Assembly (NCBI RefSeq): GCF_000739015.1
Contig: NZ_JPUG01000062.1
Span: 372,001 to 436,000 of the forward strand
Length of the DNA: 64,000 nt
From: Microvirga sp. BSC39
Lineage (GTDB): Bacteria > Pseudomonadota > Alphaproteobacteria > Rhizobiales > Beijerinckiaceae
Direction: 5' to 3'
A program made the position numbers and the translations under genes. Positions 9,001-20,694 of the stretch are shown piece after piece. Within the stretch, counting starts at the first letter, position 1, and every line of letters begins with the position of its first letter. The notes under the pieces were generated by a model. That model saw nothing but the letters and a program-made list of their open reading frames with translations. It searched no databases and was not told where the DNA came from.

Positions 9001-9061
9001 TACAATTCAATCGCGTACAATCTATAAAGACCCATAGACCCGAATTAAATTGCGCGCAACC
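9001..9061. promoter_or_regulatory. Probable OhrR operator region between ohr and ohrR
   Basis: The AT-rich intergenic region contains TACAATTCAATCGCG followed by a second TACAATC (TACAAT direct repeats 15 bp apart), and AATTAAATTGCGCGCAAC about 20 bp further. Known OhrR operators contain TACAATT-like half sites, so this is the likely binding region controlling both divergent genes. The exact dyad is not resolved by eye. Confidence 0.6.
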
Positions 9062-9098
9062 TATTTCTTTTGTAAGATGGTTGCAGGTGGAGATGACG

Positions 9099-9560
9099 AT
9101 GACGGCAAACCCCAGTCCCTTGGCGCTCAGCAACCAGCTGTGCTTCGCCTTCTATTCCGTCTCACACGCGTTCAGCCGCGCCTACCGCCAGTTCCTGGAC
9201 CCGCTCGGCCTCACCTATCCGCAATACGTGGTTCTGCTGGTGCTCTGGGAGCAGGACGGCCTCACCGTGAAGGAGATCGGGGACCGGCTCTTTCTCGACT
9301 CCGGCACCCTGACCCCGCTGCTGAAGCGGCTCGAAAGCGCAGGCCACATCCGCCGGGCACGAGACAAGAAGGACGAGCGGCAGGTCCGCATTTCCCTTAC
9401 CAAGACCGGCCGTGCCTTGCGTGAGAAAGCCGAGGAGATCCCGCGGCAGGTGGGCTGCGTGCTGGGCCTGCCCGTCGATGAGCTCCGCGCACTCACCGAG
9501 CAGGTTGCGAAACTGCGCAGCAGGCTGCATGACTCGGCCTCGCCCTCACTGAAATCCTGA
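9099..9560 (+). CDS. ohrR: OhrR, MarR-family peroxide-sensing repressor
   Basis: 153 residues with a winged helix (LTVKEIGDRLFLDSGTLTPL as the recognition region, then the wing KKDERQVRISLTKTG). The reactive cysteine expected near the N-terminus is in SNQLCFAFYS, and a second Cys in VGCVLGL suits a 2-Cys OhrR that forms a disulfide after peroxide oxidation. It is divergent from ohr, its standard target. ATG 9099 is chosen since AGGTGGAG lies six bases upstream; ATG 9093 would overlap that site. Confidence 0.95.
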   Translation: MTANPSPLALSNQLCFAFYSVSHAFSRAYRQFLDPLGLTYPQYVVLLVLWEQDGLTVKEIGDRLFLDSGTLTPLLKRLESAGHIRRARDKKDERQVRISLTKTGRALREKAEEIPRQVGCVLGLPVDELRALTEQVAKLRSRLHDSASPSLKS

Positions 9561-9583
9561 ACCGAGCAGGGAAAGCTTTATCG

Positions 9584-10309
9584 ATGAACTGGCGCGACTA
9601 CTGGAACCAGGACACGCCGATCTACACGGGCGAGCGGCACAAGCTGCTCCATTACCGGCTGATCGCCAACGACATCGTCGGTCTCATCCCCTCCCCCGAT
9701 GCGGCGGTGCTCGATTACGGCTGCGGCGAAGCGCTGTTTGCCGACAAGATCGCGGCGAAATGCGCCCGCCTGACGTTGAGCGATGCGGCGCCGCTGGTGC
9801 GCGAACGCCTGAACGAGCGGTTCAAGGGCAACGGACGGATCACGGTTCTGTCGACGGACGATGTCGCCGATCTGCCGGACGCCTCCTTCGATCTGATTGT
9901 CGTGAACTCGCTGGTCCAGTATCTCTCCCTGGACGAGTTCCGCGCCCTTCTGAAGCTTGCCCACGACAAGCTGAAGGCGGACGGCAGGCTGGTCCTCGGC
10001 GATATCATCCCGCCCGACATCAGCCCCGTCACCGATGCAAAAGCACTGCTCTCCTTCGCCTGGCAGGGCGGCTTCCTGCGCTCCGCGCTGACAGGCCTCG
10101 CCCGCACGGCCTTCTCCGAATACCGCAAGATCCGCGAGGAAGTCGGGCTCGCGCAGTACAGCGAGGAAGAGATCGTCGATCTCCTGGAGGATGCCGGTTT
10201 CAGGCCTGAGCGCTCGCTACGCAATCTCGGGCACAATCAGGCCCGGATGACCTTCGTGGGACGGCCCGTTCAGGCTCGCGAGATCGAGGACGATCTGACG
10301 GAGCGCTGA
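9584..10309 (+). CDS. Class I SAM-dependent methyltransferase
   Basis: 241 residues. The SAM-binding motif I is clear (VLDYGCGEALF, about residues 46-56), followed by the acidic LTLSDAAP strand and the DLIVVNSLVQYL motif IV region. The C-terminal part carries an EEIVDLLEDAGF segment common in small-molecule methyltransferases. The substrate is unknown. It lies 23 bp after ohrR on the same strand, so it is probably co-transcribed with it. Its 3' end overlaps the convergent MFS gene by 40 bp. Confidence 0.88.
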   Translation: MNWRDYWNQDTPIYTGERHKLLHYRLIANDIVGLIPSPDAAVLDYGCGEALFADKIAAKCARLTLSDAAPLVRERLNERFKGNGRITVLSTDDVADLPDASFDLIVVNSLVQYLSLDEFRALLKLAHDKLKADGRLVLGDIIPPDISPVTDAKALLSFAWQGGFLRSALTGLARTAFSEYRKIREEVGLAQYSEEEIVDLLEDAGFRPERSLRNLGHNQARMTFVGRPVQAREIEDDLTER

Positions 10310-11520
10310 TCGCTCGCCAGCGACAGGCCGAAGACGACGAGACCCGCAACGGCAAGAACTGCGCCGACCCATCCGGTCGACTCGAAACCGTAACCGGCCG
10401 CGATGGCGAGGCCGCCGAGCCAGGCGCCAAGCGCATTGGCGATGTTGAAGGCGGAGTGATTGAGCGCCGCCGCAAGCGTCTGCGCGTCCGCCGCCACATC
10501 CATGAGCCGGGTCTGAAGCGCGGGACCAATGGCGACGCTGCAGCCGACGAGGAAGACGCAGGCGGAGAGCAGGTAGGGATTCTCGGCGGTGAGCCAGAGC
10601 ACCGTCATCACCACCACGCTGCCGGCGAGCGTGCCGCCGATGGTCGCCATCAGGTTCTTGTCGGCAAGCCAACCGCCCACGAGATTGCCCGCGATCATGC
10701 CGGAGCCGAACAGGGCCATCATGACTGGAACGGCGCTCTCGGGCATTCCGGCCACCTCGGTGGCTGTCGATGCGATGTAGGAGAAGACGGAAAACAGGCC
10801 GCCGAACCCCACGGCCCCGATGCCGAGGGTGAACCAGACCTGCTTGCGCCTGAAGGCGCCGAGCTCCCGCATGGGGCTTGCGCCCTCCTGCACCTTGTCC
10901 TTGGGCAGGAACAGCCAGATCAGCAGCACCGTCAGCGCGCCCATGACGCCGACAGCCCCGAAGGCGATGCGCCAGCTGACGGCCTGCCCGAAGTAGGTCG
11001 CCACCGGGGTGCCGAGCAGGGTCGCCACGGTGAGGCCCAGCATGACACGGGCGACAGCCTGGGTGCGCTTGTTGGGCGGCACCAGGGATGCGGCCACCAA
11101 TGCCGCTACGCCGAAATAAGCTCCATGCGGCAGACCCGTGAGGAAGCGCAGAAGCACGAAGGATTCGAAGCTCGGCGCAACGGCGCTCACCCCATTGCCG
11201 ACGGCGAAGACCGCCATCAGGAGAAGCAGCAGCGTCTGGCGCGCCAGCTTTGCCGCCAGCACGGCAATGATGGGAGCGCCCACCACGACCCCAAGCGCAT
11301 AGGCGCTGATCGCGTATCCGGCCTCGGGGGTGGTGACATTGAACTCCTGGGCCACGTTCGGCAGCAGGCCCATGATGGCGAATTCGCCGGTGCCGATGCC
11401 GAAGCTGCCCACGGCGAGCGCCAGCTCGATCAGGGCCACCGCAAGACGGGAGCGGGGCACGGCGGGAGCCTTGTCCTTCACAGCAGGACAGACTTCCTCG
11501 GCAATGGCCATGTCGGACAT
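10270..11520 (-). CDS. MFS transporter (DHA1-like drug/sugar efflux family)
   Basis: 416 residues with twelve hydrophobic segments. The N-terminal GSFGIGTGEFAIMGLLPNVA and the motif A-like AAKLARQTLLLLL after helix 2 are typical of the arabinose-efflux/DHA1 branch. It is expected to export a small molecule with proton antiport; the substrate is unknown. ATG 11520 (MSDMAIAEE) is chosen because the upstream extension is not membrane-like and GGAAG precedes it. The tail overlaps the convergent methyltransferase gene. Confidence 0.9.
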   Translation of the reverse strand: MSDMAIAEEVCPAVKDKAPAVPRSRLAVALIELALAVGSFGIGTGEFAIMGLLPNVAQEFNVTTPEAGYAISAYALGVVVGAPIIAVLAAKLARQTLLLLLMAVFAVGNGVSAVAPSFESFVLLRFLTGLPHGAYFGVAALVAASLVPPNKRTQAVARVMLGLTVATLLGTPVATYFGQAVSWRIAFGAVGVMGALTVLLIWLFLPKDKVQEGASPMRELGAFRRKQVWFTLGIGAVGFGGLFSVFSYIASTATEVAGMPESAVPVMMALFGSGMIAGNLVGGWLADKNLMATIGGTLAGSVVVMTVLWLTAENPYLLSACVFLVGCSVAIGPALQTRLMDVAADAQTLAAALNHSAFNIANALGAWLGGLAIAAGYGFESTGWVGAVLAVAGLVVFGLSLASDQRSVRSSSISRA

Positions 11521-11693
11521 GAGGCTTCCAGAGTTTCCGCGATGGGGTAATCGAATCCGATGCGGGACGGATCCCGCATTGTCGTGACGTTCATATTGCA
11601 CCGCGAAAAGATTTGCGGGACCCGCCCGGATGCAGCCCTGGGCTGCGCTGCAGGCCTGGAACCACGGCTCTGCTCACTGGAAGCGCCCTGATC

Positions 11694-12089
11694 CTAGGCA
11701 AATGTCCAGATCTTGTGCGCCATGAAGCTCCACACCATCACGACACCCGTGGTGATGATCTGCGAGGGCAGATAGGGCCCTTCGAGCCAGACCGTGAAGG
11801 CGTGCATCAGGAACCAGGTCACGAGGAAGCCTACGAAGGCCACCACGGCGAAGCGCCAGGTCGCCTCCCGGTGCGGCCGCTCGCTGCCATAGGTGTGCCG
11901 GCGGTTGAGGACGTAGGACACCAGCCCTCCTGCCACATAACCGGCCAGGGTCGCCGAAACCGGATGAAGGCTCGCGCCTTCCACGAGGCCGATCAGGAGC
12001 CCGTAATGGACGACAGCCGCGACGAGGCCCACGCCGAAGAAGGCGGTGAACTGGCGAGCGAGGCGATGGAAGGGACGGGAGGCGGTCAC
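11694..12089 (-). CDS. GtrA family membrane protein
   Basis: 131 residues with four transmembrane helices, the size and layout of GtrA proteins: FTAFFGVGLVAAVVHYGLL, the motif AGYVAGGLVSYVLNRRHTY, and the C-terminal MVWSFMAHKIWTFA. GtrA proteins are thought to help move undecaprenyl-linked sugars across the membrane for surface-polysaccharide modification. The start is GTG. It lies 31 bp after the SDR gene on the same strand, so the two probably form an operon. Confidence 0.92.
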   Translation of the reverse strand: MTASRPFHRLARQFTAFFGVGLVAAVVHYGLLIGLVEGASLHPVSATLAGYVAGGLVSYVLNRRHTYGSERPHREATWRFAVVAFVGFLVTWFLMHAFTVWLEGPYLPSQIITTGVVMVWSFMAHKIWTFA

Positions 12090-12120
12090 GAGGCTTCGAT
12101 AGCGGCTTCTGCCCCGGCCG

Positions 12121-12912
12121 TCACTTCATTCCCTGCAGAAGCCCGGCGATCCGGCGCGATACGAAGCGCGGCATGAACTTGGCCCCGATGGCGCCGGCCC
12201 GGTTCTTGGCGCCCGGGATGACGATGGCCCGGCCTGCCTCGTAGCCCGCGAGTCCGACGCGGGCGACCTCCGCCGAGGTCATGGCGCCCGCCTTGAACAG
12301 CCGGGAATCCTTGAGGCCCGCCGTGTCCGAGAACTCGCTCTCGGTGGGGCCTGGGCAGAGGGCCGTCACGGTCACCCCGTGGGGCTTGGCCTCGTCGTGC
12401 AGGGCCTCGGAGAGGGACAGGACGAAGGCCTTCGTCGCGTAATAGACCGCCATGTAGGGCCCGGCCTGAAACGCCGCGATGGAGGCCACGTTCAGGATTC
12501 CGCCCCGCCGGCGCTCGATCATGCCCGGCAGCATCAGGCGGGTCAGGGAGGCCAGGGCCGTGACGTTGAGGTCGATCATGGCGAGCTGCTTCTCGTGCGG
12601 AAGAGACGCGAAGTATCCGCGCAACCCGAATCCGGCGTTGTTGACCAGGGTATGGACCGCGATGCCCCGCTCTCGCAGCATCTCGGCCAAGTCCTGAGGC
12701 GCCTCCCGGTCCTCGAGGTCGAGGGCCATCACCTCGACCGGAACCCCATGGGCCTGGCGGATCTCGTCCGCCAGCGCCTCCAGCCGCTCGTGCCGCCGGG
12801 CGGTCAGGACCAGCGCGTACCCCCTGGCCGCGAAAACGCGAGCCAGTTCCGCGCCGATTCCACTGGAGGCTCCCGTTATGACGGTCCAGCGCGGTTCTCC
12901 TGCCATGGCCAT
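12121..12912 (-). CDS. Short-chain dehydrogenase/reductase (SDR)
   Basis: 263 residues. The NAD(P)-binding TGASSGIG motif is near residue 11-18, NNAGFG follows at about residue 90, and the catalytic Ser (NVASIAAF) and YxxxK (YYATK) are present. This classical SDR resembles the DltE/YqjQ-like group and could reduce an acyl or sugar substrate. ATG 12912 is chosen: it places the TGxxxGxG motif at the usual distance, and AGGGAG lies upstream. Same-strand neighbour of gtrA. Confidence 0.92.
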   Translation of the reverse strand: MAMAGEPRWTVITGASSGIGAELARVFAARGYALVLTARRHERLEALADEIRQAHGVPVEVMALDLEDREAPQDLAEMLRERGIAVHTLVNNAGFGLRGYFASLPHEKQLAMIDLNVTALASLTRLMLPGMIERRRGGILNVASIAAFQAGPYMAVYYATKAFVLSLSEALHDEAKPHGVTVTALCPGPTESEFSDTAGLKDSRLFKAGAMTSAEVARVGLAGYEAGRAIVIPGAKNRAGAIGAKFMPRFVSRRIAGLLQGMK

Positions 12913-12987
12913 GTTTTCCCAGCTCCCTTGCCGACTCGGTCCCAGCGGATCGTACCGCATGGGCATTCGCTGTCTAAATCACGGCTA

Positions 12988-13099
12988 GCGCATCATGCGG
13001 AGAAGTGGATCCGGTTCTCCGCACCCGATGATGCGCCAGTCAAGAGTTGGAGCATCAGATTGGATCCCAAAAGTAGACCCACTTTTGGGTCCGATGCTC
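12988..13099. repeat. Two-hairpin intergenic repeat, copy 2
   Basis: GCGCATCATGCGG ... GATGATGCGC forms the first palindrome around GAAGTGGATCCGGTTCTCC. The second, GCATCAGATTGGATCCCAAA ... TTTGGGTCCGATGC, follows after about 16 bp. Located upstream of carB. Same family as the copy at 7727. Confidence 0.85.
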
Positions 13100-13226
13100 T
13101 AAGGCCTTTGAATTTGCCCAAGGTCCGTGTAAGAGCCTCCCTCAACCTATAATCCGATCACATCCCGGCTGCGCTTGAAGCTCCGTAGCTTTACGGCCGC
13201 GCGGCTGGACACGCCTGGGTGGCCCA

Positions 13227-16200
13227 ATGCCGAAGCGGACAGACATCTCCTCCATTCTCATCATCGGCGCCGGTCCGATCATCATCGGCCAGGCCGTGGA
13301 GTTCGATTATTCGGGCACCCAGGCCGTGAAGGCCCTGAAGGAGGAAGGCTACCGCATCATCCTGGTGAATTCGAACCCCGCCACGATCATGACGGACCCG
13401 GATCTCGCGCACGCAACTTACGTGGAGCCGATCACGCCCGAGATCGTCGCCAAGATCATCGAGAAGGAGCGCCCGGACGCAATCCTGCCCACCATGGGCG
13501 GCCAGACGGCGCTGAACTGCGCCCTGTCGCTCAAGAAGATGGGCGTGCTCGACAAGTTCAACGTGGAGATGATCGGCGCCACGGCCGAGGCCATCGACAA
13601 GGCCGAGGATCGCCAGCTCTTCCGCGAGGCCATGACCAAGATCGGCCTCGACACGCCGAAATCCCGCCTCGCCAATGCCTCGGCGCTGAAGAAGGCCGAC
13701 CGCGACGCCTATCTCGCCGAGCTCGCCCGCATGGAGGCGCTCGACATCCATCCCGGCGACAAGAAGCGCATGATCGCAGCCTACAAGCTGAAGTGGGACG
13801 CGGGCGAGAACGAGCGGCGCAAGCGCTACCAGGAACACGCCCTGGGCGAGGCCCTGCTGGCATTGGCCGAAGTGGGCCTGCCGGCCATCATCCGCCCGTC
13901 CTTTACCATGGGCGGCACCGGCGGCGGCATCGCCTACAACCGCGAGGAATTCCTCAGCATCGTGGAAGGCGGCCTGGACGCTTCGCCCACCAACGAGGTG
14001 CTGATCGAGGAGAGCGTGCTCGGCTGGAAGGAGTACGAGATGGAGGTCGTCCGCGACAAGGCGGACAACTGCATCATCATCTGCTCCATCGAGAACTTCG
14101 ACCCGATGGGCGTGCACACGGGCGACTCGATCACAGTCGCTCCGGCGCTGACGCTCACCGACAAGGAATACCAGATCATGCGCGACGCATCGCTTGCGGT
14201 GCTGCGCGAGATCGGCGTCGAGACCGGCGGCTCCAACGTGCAGTTCGCGATCAACCCGGAGAACGGGCGCATGATCGTGATCGAGATGAACCCGCGCGTG
14301 TCGCGCTCGTCCGCTCTCGCGTCGAAGGCTACGGGCTTCCCCATCGCCAAGGTCGCGGCGAAGCTCGCTGTCGGCTACACGCTGGACGAGATCGCCAACG
14401 ACATCACCGGCGGCGCGACGCCGGCCTCCTTCGAGCCGACCATCGACTACGTGGTCACCAAGATCCCGCGCTTCGCCTTCGAGAAGTTCCCGGGCGCCTC
14501 GACCACCCTCACCACGGCCATGAAGTCCGTGGGCGAGGCCATGGCCATCGGCCGCTCCTTCCCGGAATCGCTCCAGAAGGCGCTGCGGTCGCTGGAGACC
14601 GGCCTCACCGGCCTCGACGAGATCGAGATCGAGGGCATGGGCAAGGGCGACGACAAGAACGCCATCAAGGCGGCCATCGGCACCCCGACTCCGGACCGGA
14701 TCCTGAAGGTCGCCCAGGCCCTGCGCCTCGGCGTCAGCCATGAGGAGGTTCATGCCTCCTGCAAGATCGATCCCTGGTTCCTGGAGCAGCTCCAGGACAT
14801 CATCGACATGGAAGCCAAGGTGAAGGCCCACGGCCTGCCGCAGACGCCCGGCGCATTCCGCCAGATAAAGGCGCTCGGCTTCTCGGATGCCCGACTCGCC
14901 GTGCTCACCGGCAAGACCGAGGCCGAGGTGCGGACCTTGCGCCGCTCGCTGTCCGTGCGTCCGGTGTTCAAGCGCATCGACACCTGCGCGGCGGAGTTCG
15001 CCTCGCCCACTGCCTACATGTACTCATCCTATACCGCCCCGTTCGCCGGCACCCCTGCGGACGAGTCCAATCCGTCGGACGCCAAGAAGGTGATTATCCT
15101 CGGCGGCGGTCCGAACCGGATCGGCCAGGGCATCGAGTTCGATTATTGCTGCTGTCATGCCTGCTTCGCGCTGAAAGACGCGGGCTATGAGACCATCATG
15201 ATCAACTGCAACCCGGAGACGGTCTCGACCGACTACGACACCTCCGACCGGCTCTATTTCGAGCCGCTGACGCAGGAGGACGTGCTGGAGATCATCGAGA
15301 CCGAGCGCTCCAAGGGCACCCTCCACGGCGTGATCGTGCAGTTCGGCGGCCAGACGCCGCTCAAGCTCGCCCACGCGCTCGAAGAGGCAGGCGTGCCGAT
15401 CCTCGGCACCTCGCCGGATGCCATCGACCTCGCCGAGGATCGCGACCGGTTCAAGCGCCTGCTCGACAAGCTGCACCTGAAGCAGCCCAAGAACGGCATC
15501 GCCTATTCGGTGGAGCAGGCCCGCCTGATCGCCGCCGAACTCGGCCTGCCCTTCGTGGTGCGCCCGTCTTACGTGCTCGGCGGCCGGGCCATGGCGATCA
15601 TCCGCGACGAGGCGCAGTTCGAGGATTACCTGCTCGGCACCCTGCCTAGCCTGATCCCGTCCGACGTGAAGGCCCGCTACCCCAACGACAAGACCGGCCA
15701 GATCAACACGGTGCTGGGCAAGAACCCGCTGCTCTTCGACCGCTACCTTTCGGACGCCATCGAGGTGGACGTGGACTGCCTCTGCGACGGCAAGGACAGC
15801 TTCATCGCCGGCATCATGGAGCACATCGAGGAGGCGGGCATCCATTCGGGCGACTCCGCCTGCTCGCTGCCGCCGCGCTCCCTGTCGCCCGAGACCATCG
15901 CCGAGCTGGAGCGCCAGACGAAGGCGCTGGCGCTTGCCCTCGAGGTCGGCGGCCTGATGAACGTGCAATACGCCATCAAGGACGGCACGATCTACGTGCT
16001 GGAGGTGAACCCCCGCGCCTCGCGCACGGTGCCCTTCGTGGCCAAGGTCATCGGCGAGCCCGTGGCCAAGATCGCGGCCCGCATCATGGCCGGCGAGAGC
16101 CTCAGCCATTTCGGCCTCACCCCGAAGGAGCTGCCGCATATCGCCGTGAAGGAGGCCGTGTTCCCCTTCAACCGCTTCCCGGGCGTCGACGTGCTGCTCG

Positions 16201-16697
16201 GGCCCGAGATGCGCTCCACCGGCGAGGTCATCGGTCTCGACCGGGGCTTCGGGGTGGCGTTTGCCAAGAGCCAGCTCGGCGCCGGAAGCCAGCTGCCCAA
16301 GACCGGCACCCTGTTCGTGTCGATCCGCGACTCGGACAAGCCGCGCATTCTCCCGGCGGTGAAGATGCTGGAGGAGGCCGGGTTCCAGATCGTGGCCACG
16401 GCCGGCACCCAGCGCTATCTCGAGGAGCAGGGCGTCAAGGCGCGGCGGATCAACAAGGTGCTGGAGGGCCGCCCCCACGTGGTCGACGCCATGAAGAACG
16501 GCGACATTCAGCTCGTCTTCAATACCACTGAAGGAGCCGGCGCCCTGTCGGATTCCCGCTCGCTACGGCAAGCTGCCCTCTTGCATAAGATACCTTACTA
16601 CACCACTCTTGCAGGAGCGGTCGCCGCAGCCGAGGGCATCAAGGCATACCTCAGCGGCGATCTCGAAGTGCGGGCGCTTCAGGAATACTTTGCCTGA
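13227..16697 (+). CDS. carB: Carbamoyl-phosphate synthase large subunit
   Basis: 1156 residues, longer than the roughly 1073 of E. coli, with added segments within the first half (for example a charged insert near residues 155-205). Two ATP-grasp modules are visible: the first after [20 protein letters not shown], the second after [20 protein letters not shown], each followed by the [16 protein letters not shown] strands. The C-terminal MGS-like allosteric domain begins near [11 protein letters not shown]. It uses CarA-derived ammonia, bicarbonate and 2 ATP to make carbamoyl phosphate. The window gives no sign of co-transcription with carA, which is 6 kb upstream. Confidence 0.98.
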   Translation: MPKRTDISSILIIGAGPIIIGQAVEFDYSGTQAVKALKEEGYRIILVNSNPATIMTDPDLAHATYVEPITPEIVAKIIEKERPDAILPTMGGQTALNCALSLKKMGVLDKFNVEMIGATAEAIDKAEDRQLFREAMTKIGLDTPKSRLANASALKKADRDAYLAELARMEALDIHPGDKKRMIAAYKLKWDAGENERRKRYQEHALGEALLALAEVGLPAIIRPSFTMGGTGGGIAYNREEFLSIVEGGLDASPTNEVLIEESVLGWKEYEMEVVRDKADNCIIICSIENFDPMGVHTGDSITVAPALTLTDKEYQIMRDASLAVLREIGVETGGSNVQFAINPENGRMIVIEMNPRVSRSSALASKATGFPIAKVAAKLAVGYTLDEIANDITGGATPASFEPTIDYVVTKIPRFAFEKFPGASTTLTTAMKSVGEAMAIGRSFPESLQKALRSLETGLTGLDEIEIEGMGKGDDKNAIKAAIGTPTPDRILKVAQALRLGVSHEEVHASCKIDPWFLEQLQDIIDMEAKVKAHGLPQTPGAFRQIKALGFSDARLAVLTGKTEAEVRTLRRSLSVRPVFKRIDTCAAEFASPTAYMYSSYTAPFAGTPADESNPSDAKKVIILGGGPNRIGQGIEFDYCCCHACFALKDAGYETIMINCNPETVSTDYDTSDRLYFEPLTQEDVLEIIETERSKGTLHGVIVQFGGQTPLKLAHALEEAGVPILGTSPDAIDLAEDRDRFKRLLDKLHLKQPKNGIAYSVEQARLIAAELGLPFVVRPSYVLGGRAMAIIRDEAQFEDYLLGTLPSLIPSDVKARYPNDKTGQINTVLGKNPLLFDRYLSDAIEVDVDCLCDGKDSFIAGIMEHIEEAGIHSGDSACSLPPRSLSPETIAELERQTKALALALEVGGLMNVQYAIKDGTIYVLEVNPRASRTVPFVAKVIGEPVAKIAARIMAGESLSHFGLTPKELPHIAVKEAVFPFNRFPGVDVLLGPEMRSTGEVIGLDRGFGVAFAKSQLGAGSQLPKTGTLFVSIRDSDKPRILPAVKMLEEAGFQIVATAGTQRYLEEQGVKARRINKVLEGRPHVVDAMKNGDIQLVFNTTEGAGALSDSRSLRQAALLHKIPYYTTLAGAVAAAEGIKAYLSGDLEVRALQEYFA

Positions 16698-16752
16698 GGC
16701 ATCCGGCCTCATAATGGAACTGCGAAGCTTTTTGTAAGTTTTCGTTGACATG

Positions 16753-16789
16753 CGAGGGCGCTGGAAACAGCGGCCTCGTACCTCTTTTT
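16753..16789 (+). terminator. Hairpin plus T tract between carB and greA
   Basis: CGAGGGCGCTG and CAGCGGCCTCG form a stem with one G-G mismatch and a GAAA loop, followed within 6 bases by CTCTTTTT. It looks like the carB terminator. TTGACA lies directly upstream at 16745-16750, so an attenuator role in a greA leader is also possible. Confidence 0.55.
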
Positions 16790-16803
16790 GGACGAGACAA
16801 ACG

Positions 16804-17280
16804 ATGGACAAGGTCCCTCTGACGATCAAGGGTTTTGCGGCGCTCGAGGAAGAGCTCAAGCACCGGCAGCAGGTGGAACGCCCCCGGATCATCCAGGCGA
16901 TCGCGGAAGCCCGCGCGCTTGGCGACCTGTCGGAAAACGCCGAATACCACGCCGCCAAGGAAGCCCAATCCCTCAACGAAGGACGCGTCCTTGAGCTGGA
17001 GAGCCTGATCTCCCGCGCCGAGGTCATCGACATCACGAAGCTCTCGGGCGACCGGATCAAATTCGGCGCGACGGTGAAGCTCGTCGACGAGGACACCGAG
17101 GAAGAGAAAACCTATCAGATCGTGGGCGAGCCCGAAGCCGACGTGCGCTCGGGCCGTGTCTCGGTTGCCTCCCCCATCGCCCGCGCCCTGATGGGCAAGA
17201 CCATCGGCGACACGGTGGAGGTCTCGACCCCCGGCGGCGGCAAGTCCTACGAGGTTGTCGGCGTCCAGTTCGGCGCCTGA
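16804..17280 (+). CDS. greA: Transcription elongation factor GreA
   Basis: 158 residues, exactly the family length. GreA enters the RNA polymerase secondary channel and stimulates cleavage of backtracked RNA. The N-terminal coiled coil contains [15 protein letters not shown] with the catalytic acidic tip, and the C-terminal FKBP-like domain ends [12 protein letters not shown] 16804 ([14 protein letters not shown]) is the conserved start; an upstream in-frame extension overlaps the hairpin and is not conserved-looking. Confidence 0.97.
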   Translation: MDKVPLTIKGFAALEEELKHRQQVERPRIIQAIAEARALGDLSENAEYHAAKEAQSLNEGRVLELESLISRAEVIDITKLSGDRIKFGATVKLVDEDTEEEKTYQIVGEPEADVRSGRVSVASPIARALMGKTIGDTVEVSTPGGGKSYEVVGVQFGA

Positions 17281-17302
17281 TGCGAAGAAGGGGGCTTCAA
17301 CA

Positions 17303-17818
17303 GTGAGAAATCCGATGATGTCCCCTCTCTCCCGCCGCTCCATTCTGAAAGCCCTCGCCTGTGCCGGCCTCGCCGGCGCAGGCTTTGCCATGCCGGCTCA
17401 GGCGCAGAGCTTCCCTCAAGGATTCTCGTCTTTTGCCGTGGATGTGAGCGTCCTGAAGGCCAAGGGCCTCGGGCCTTACGCCGATTTCGTGGGTTCCGTC
17501 GCTCTCGACGAGCTGCGGCGCTCCTTTGCCGACCGCACTGATCCGCGTGCCCCCCGGCTCGTGGTGCGGCTGACCAGCGTCACACTCACGGCCTTTCCCG
17601 GCGGGGGCGGCGGCTTCCGCTGGCGCGGGGGTGGAGGCGGAGGACATGACGCGGTCGAGGGCGAGGCCCTGGCCGTCGGCCGCCGTGGCGAGATCTTCGC
17701 ACGCCACCCGATGCTGGCCGTCCTCGACGCCCATGCGAGCACCGTCAACCCCAACGAGCAGGGCCGCACCGTCGCCGTGACGCAGCATTGGGTTCGCTGG
17801 CTCAGGCGGCAGATCTAA
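17303..17818 (+). CDS. Tat-exported hypothetical protein (about 171 aa)
   Basis: Starts at GTG 17303, after AGAAGGGGG; ATG 17315 is an alternative. The N-terminus has a twin-arginine signal (SRRSILKALACAGLAGAGF, cut near QAQS), so it is probably periplasmic. A glycine-rich loop (GGGGGFRWRGGGGGG) sits in the middle, with a later TVNPNEQGRTVAVTQHW segment. I recognise no characterised family. It lies 22 bp after greA on the same strand. Confidence 0.7.
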   Translation: MRNPMMSPLSRRSILKALACAGLAGAGFAMPAQAQSFPQGFSSFAVDVSVLKAKGLGPYADFVGSVALDELRRSFADRTDPRAPRLVVRLTSVTLTAFPGGGGGFRWRGGGGGGHDAVEGEALAVGRRGEIFARHPMLAVLDAHASTVNPNEQGRTVAVTQHWVRWLRRQI

Positions 17819-17830
17819 GTCTCGGCCGAT

Positions 17831-18358
17831 TTAGCCTTCGACGGCCGCCACATCCTCGATCGGCACCAGCGGCTCGTCCTTGACCAGGTCGAGGGTCAGG
17901 GCCGTGCGGACGTTGCGCACGTTCGGCAGGCTGGTGAGTTCGGAGACCAGCCCCTGGAACGAGGCGAGGTTCGGGGCCACGCATTTCATGATGAAGTCGA
18001 TGTCGCCCGAGAGCGTCCAGCACTCGCGGACCATGGCCCAGTCCTTCACCCGCTGCTCGAACTCCCTGAGCTCCTTCTTGCCCTGGACGTCGAGCTGCAC
18101 CATGGCGAAGCAGACGATCTCGAAGCCTAAGTTCTTCGGGTCGAGGATCGCCCGGTAGGCCTTAATGATGCCGGCGCTCTCCAGGGCCCGCACGCGGCGC
18201 AGGCATGGGGGAGCCGACAGCCCGACCCGGCGGGCGAGTTCCACATTGGTGATGCTGCCGTCGGCCTGCAGTTCTTTCAGAATGGCCCAGTCGATGGAAT
18301 CGAGGCGTCCGCGCACGGTAACTCCGTAGGCATGATCCGGGCGGGCGATATCGGCCAA
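17831..18358 (-). CDS. Lrp/AsnC family transcriptional regulator
   Basis: 175 residues. The winged HTH begins at RLDSIDWAILKELQADG and includes ELARRVGLSAPPCLRRVRAL; the RAM domain follows, with LSGDIDFIMKCVAPNL. The N-terminal 15 residues before the HTH are longer than usual, so a shorter start is possible. It is divergent from ELM1-like/trxB. An lrp gene near trxB and a LysR gene recalls the lsrB neighbourhood of Sinorhizobium, suggesting a conserved redox/stress cluster (inference from recall). Confidence 0.93.
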   Translation of the reverse strand: MADIARPDHAYGVTVRGRLDSIDWAILKELQADGSITNVELARRVGLSAPPCLRRVRALESAGIIKAYRAILDPKNLGFEIVCFAMVQLDVQGKKELREFEQRVKDWAMVRECWTLSGDIDFIMKCVAPNLASFQGLVSELTSLPNVRNVRTALTLDLVKDEPLVPIEDVAAVEG

Positions 18359-18489
18359 GCGCTTGAATCATGCAGTATCAGGTCAAAAAATCTCGTCTTG
18401 GCTGACTAGACCGTATAAGGGATCCGCACAAGGAGGACGGGCGATTAAGTCGCAACGAACTCCATGAACTCCACAGGCTCATTGATCGA

Positions 18490-20465
<1,976 letters not shown>

Positions 20466-20570
20466 GATTTGTTAACAACTGGTTAGTCTTCAGGCCGATT
20501 TCCTGTTGCGTCGGGCTCGCGGCTCATAAGAGATAAAGGCTGCCTTGCGTCTGGAGCATGTGAGGCCTAG

Positions 20571-20680
20571 AGCATCGTGCGGAAAAGTGGATCCGGTTTT
20601 CCGCATCAACGATGCTCTTATCCAAAAAGGAAGCATCGGATCCGATCCCAAAAATGCAAATCCACTTTTGGGTCCGATGC
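20571..20680. repeat. Two-hairpin intergenic repeat, copy 3
   Basis: AGCATCGTGCGG ... ATCAACGATGCT encloses AAAGTGGATCCGGTTTTCC. The second hairpin GCATCGGATCCGATCCCAAA ... TTTGGGTCCGATGC ends 14 bp before the GTG start of the LysR gene, so the repeat forms most of its leader. Confidence 0.88.
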
Positions 20681-20694
20681 TTGAGGGGAATGCC

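Noticed and set aside
13191..14831. 546-codon minus-strand frame opposite carB
   Set aside because: Composition typical of antisense of a GC-rich gene; carB is certain.
20545..20694. N-terminal extension of the LysR protein by 50 residues
   Set aside because: The extension would be translated from the intergenic repeat; GTG 20695 has a ribosome site and gives the conserved start of the family.
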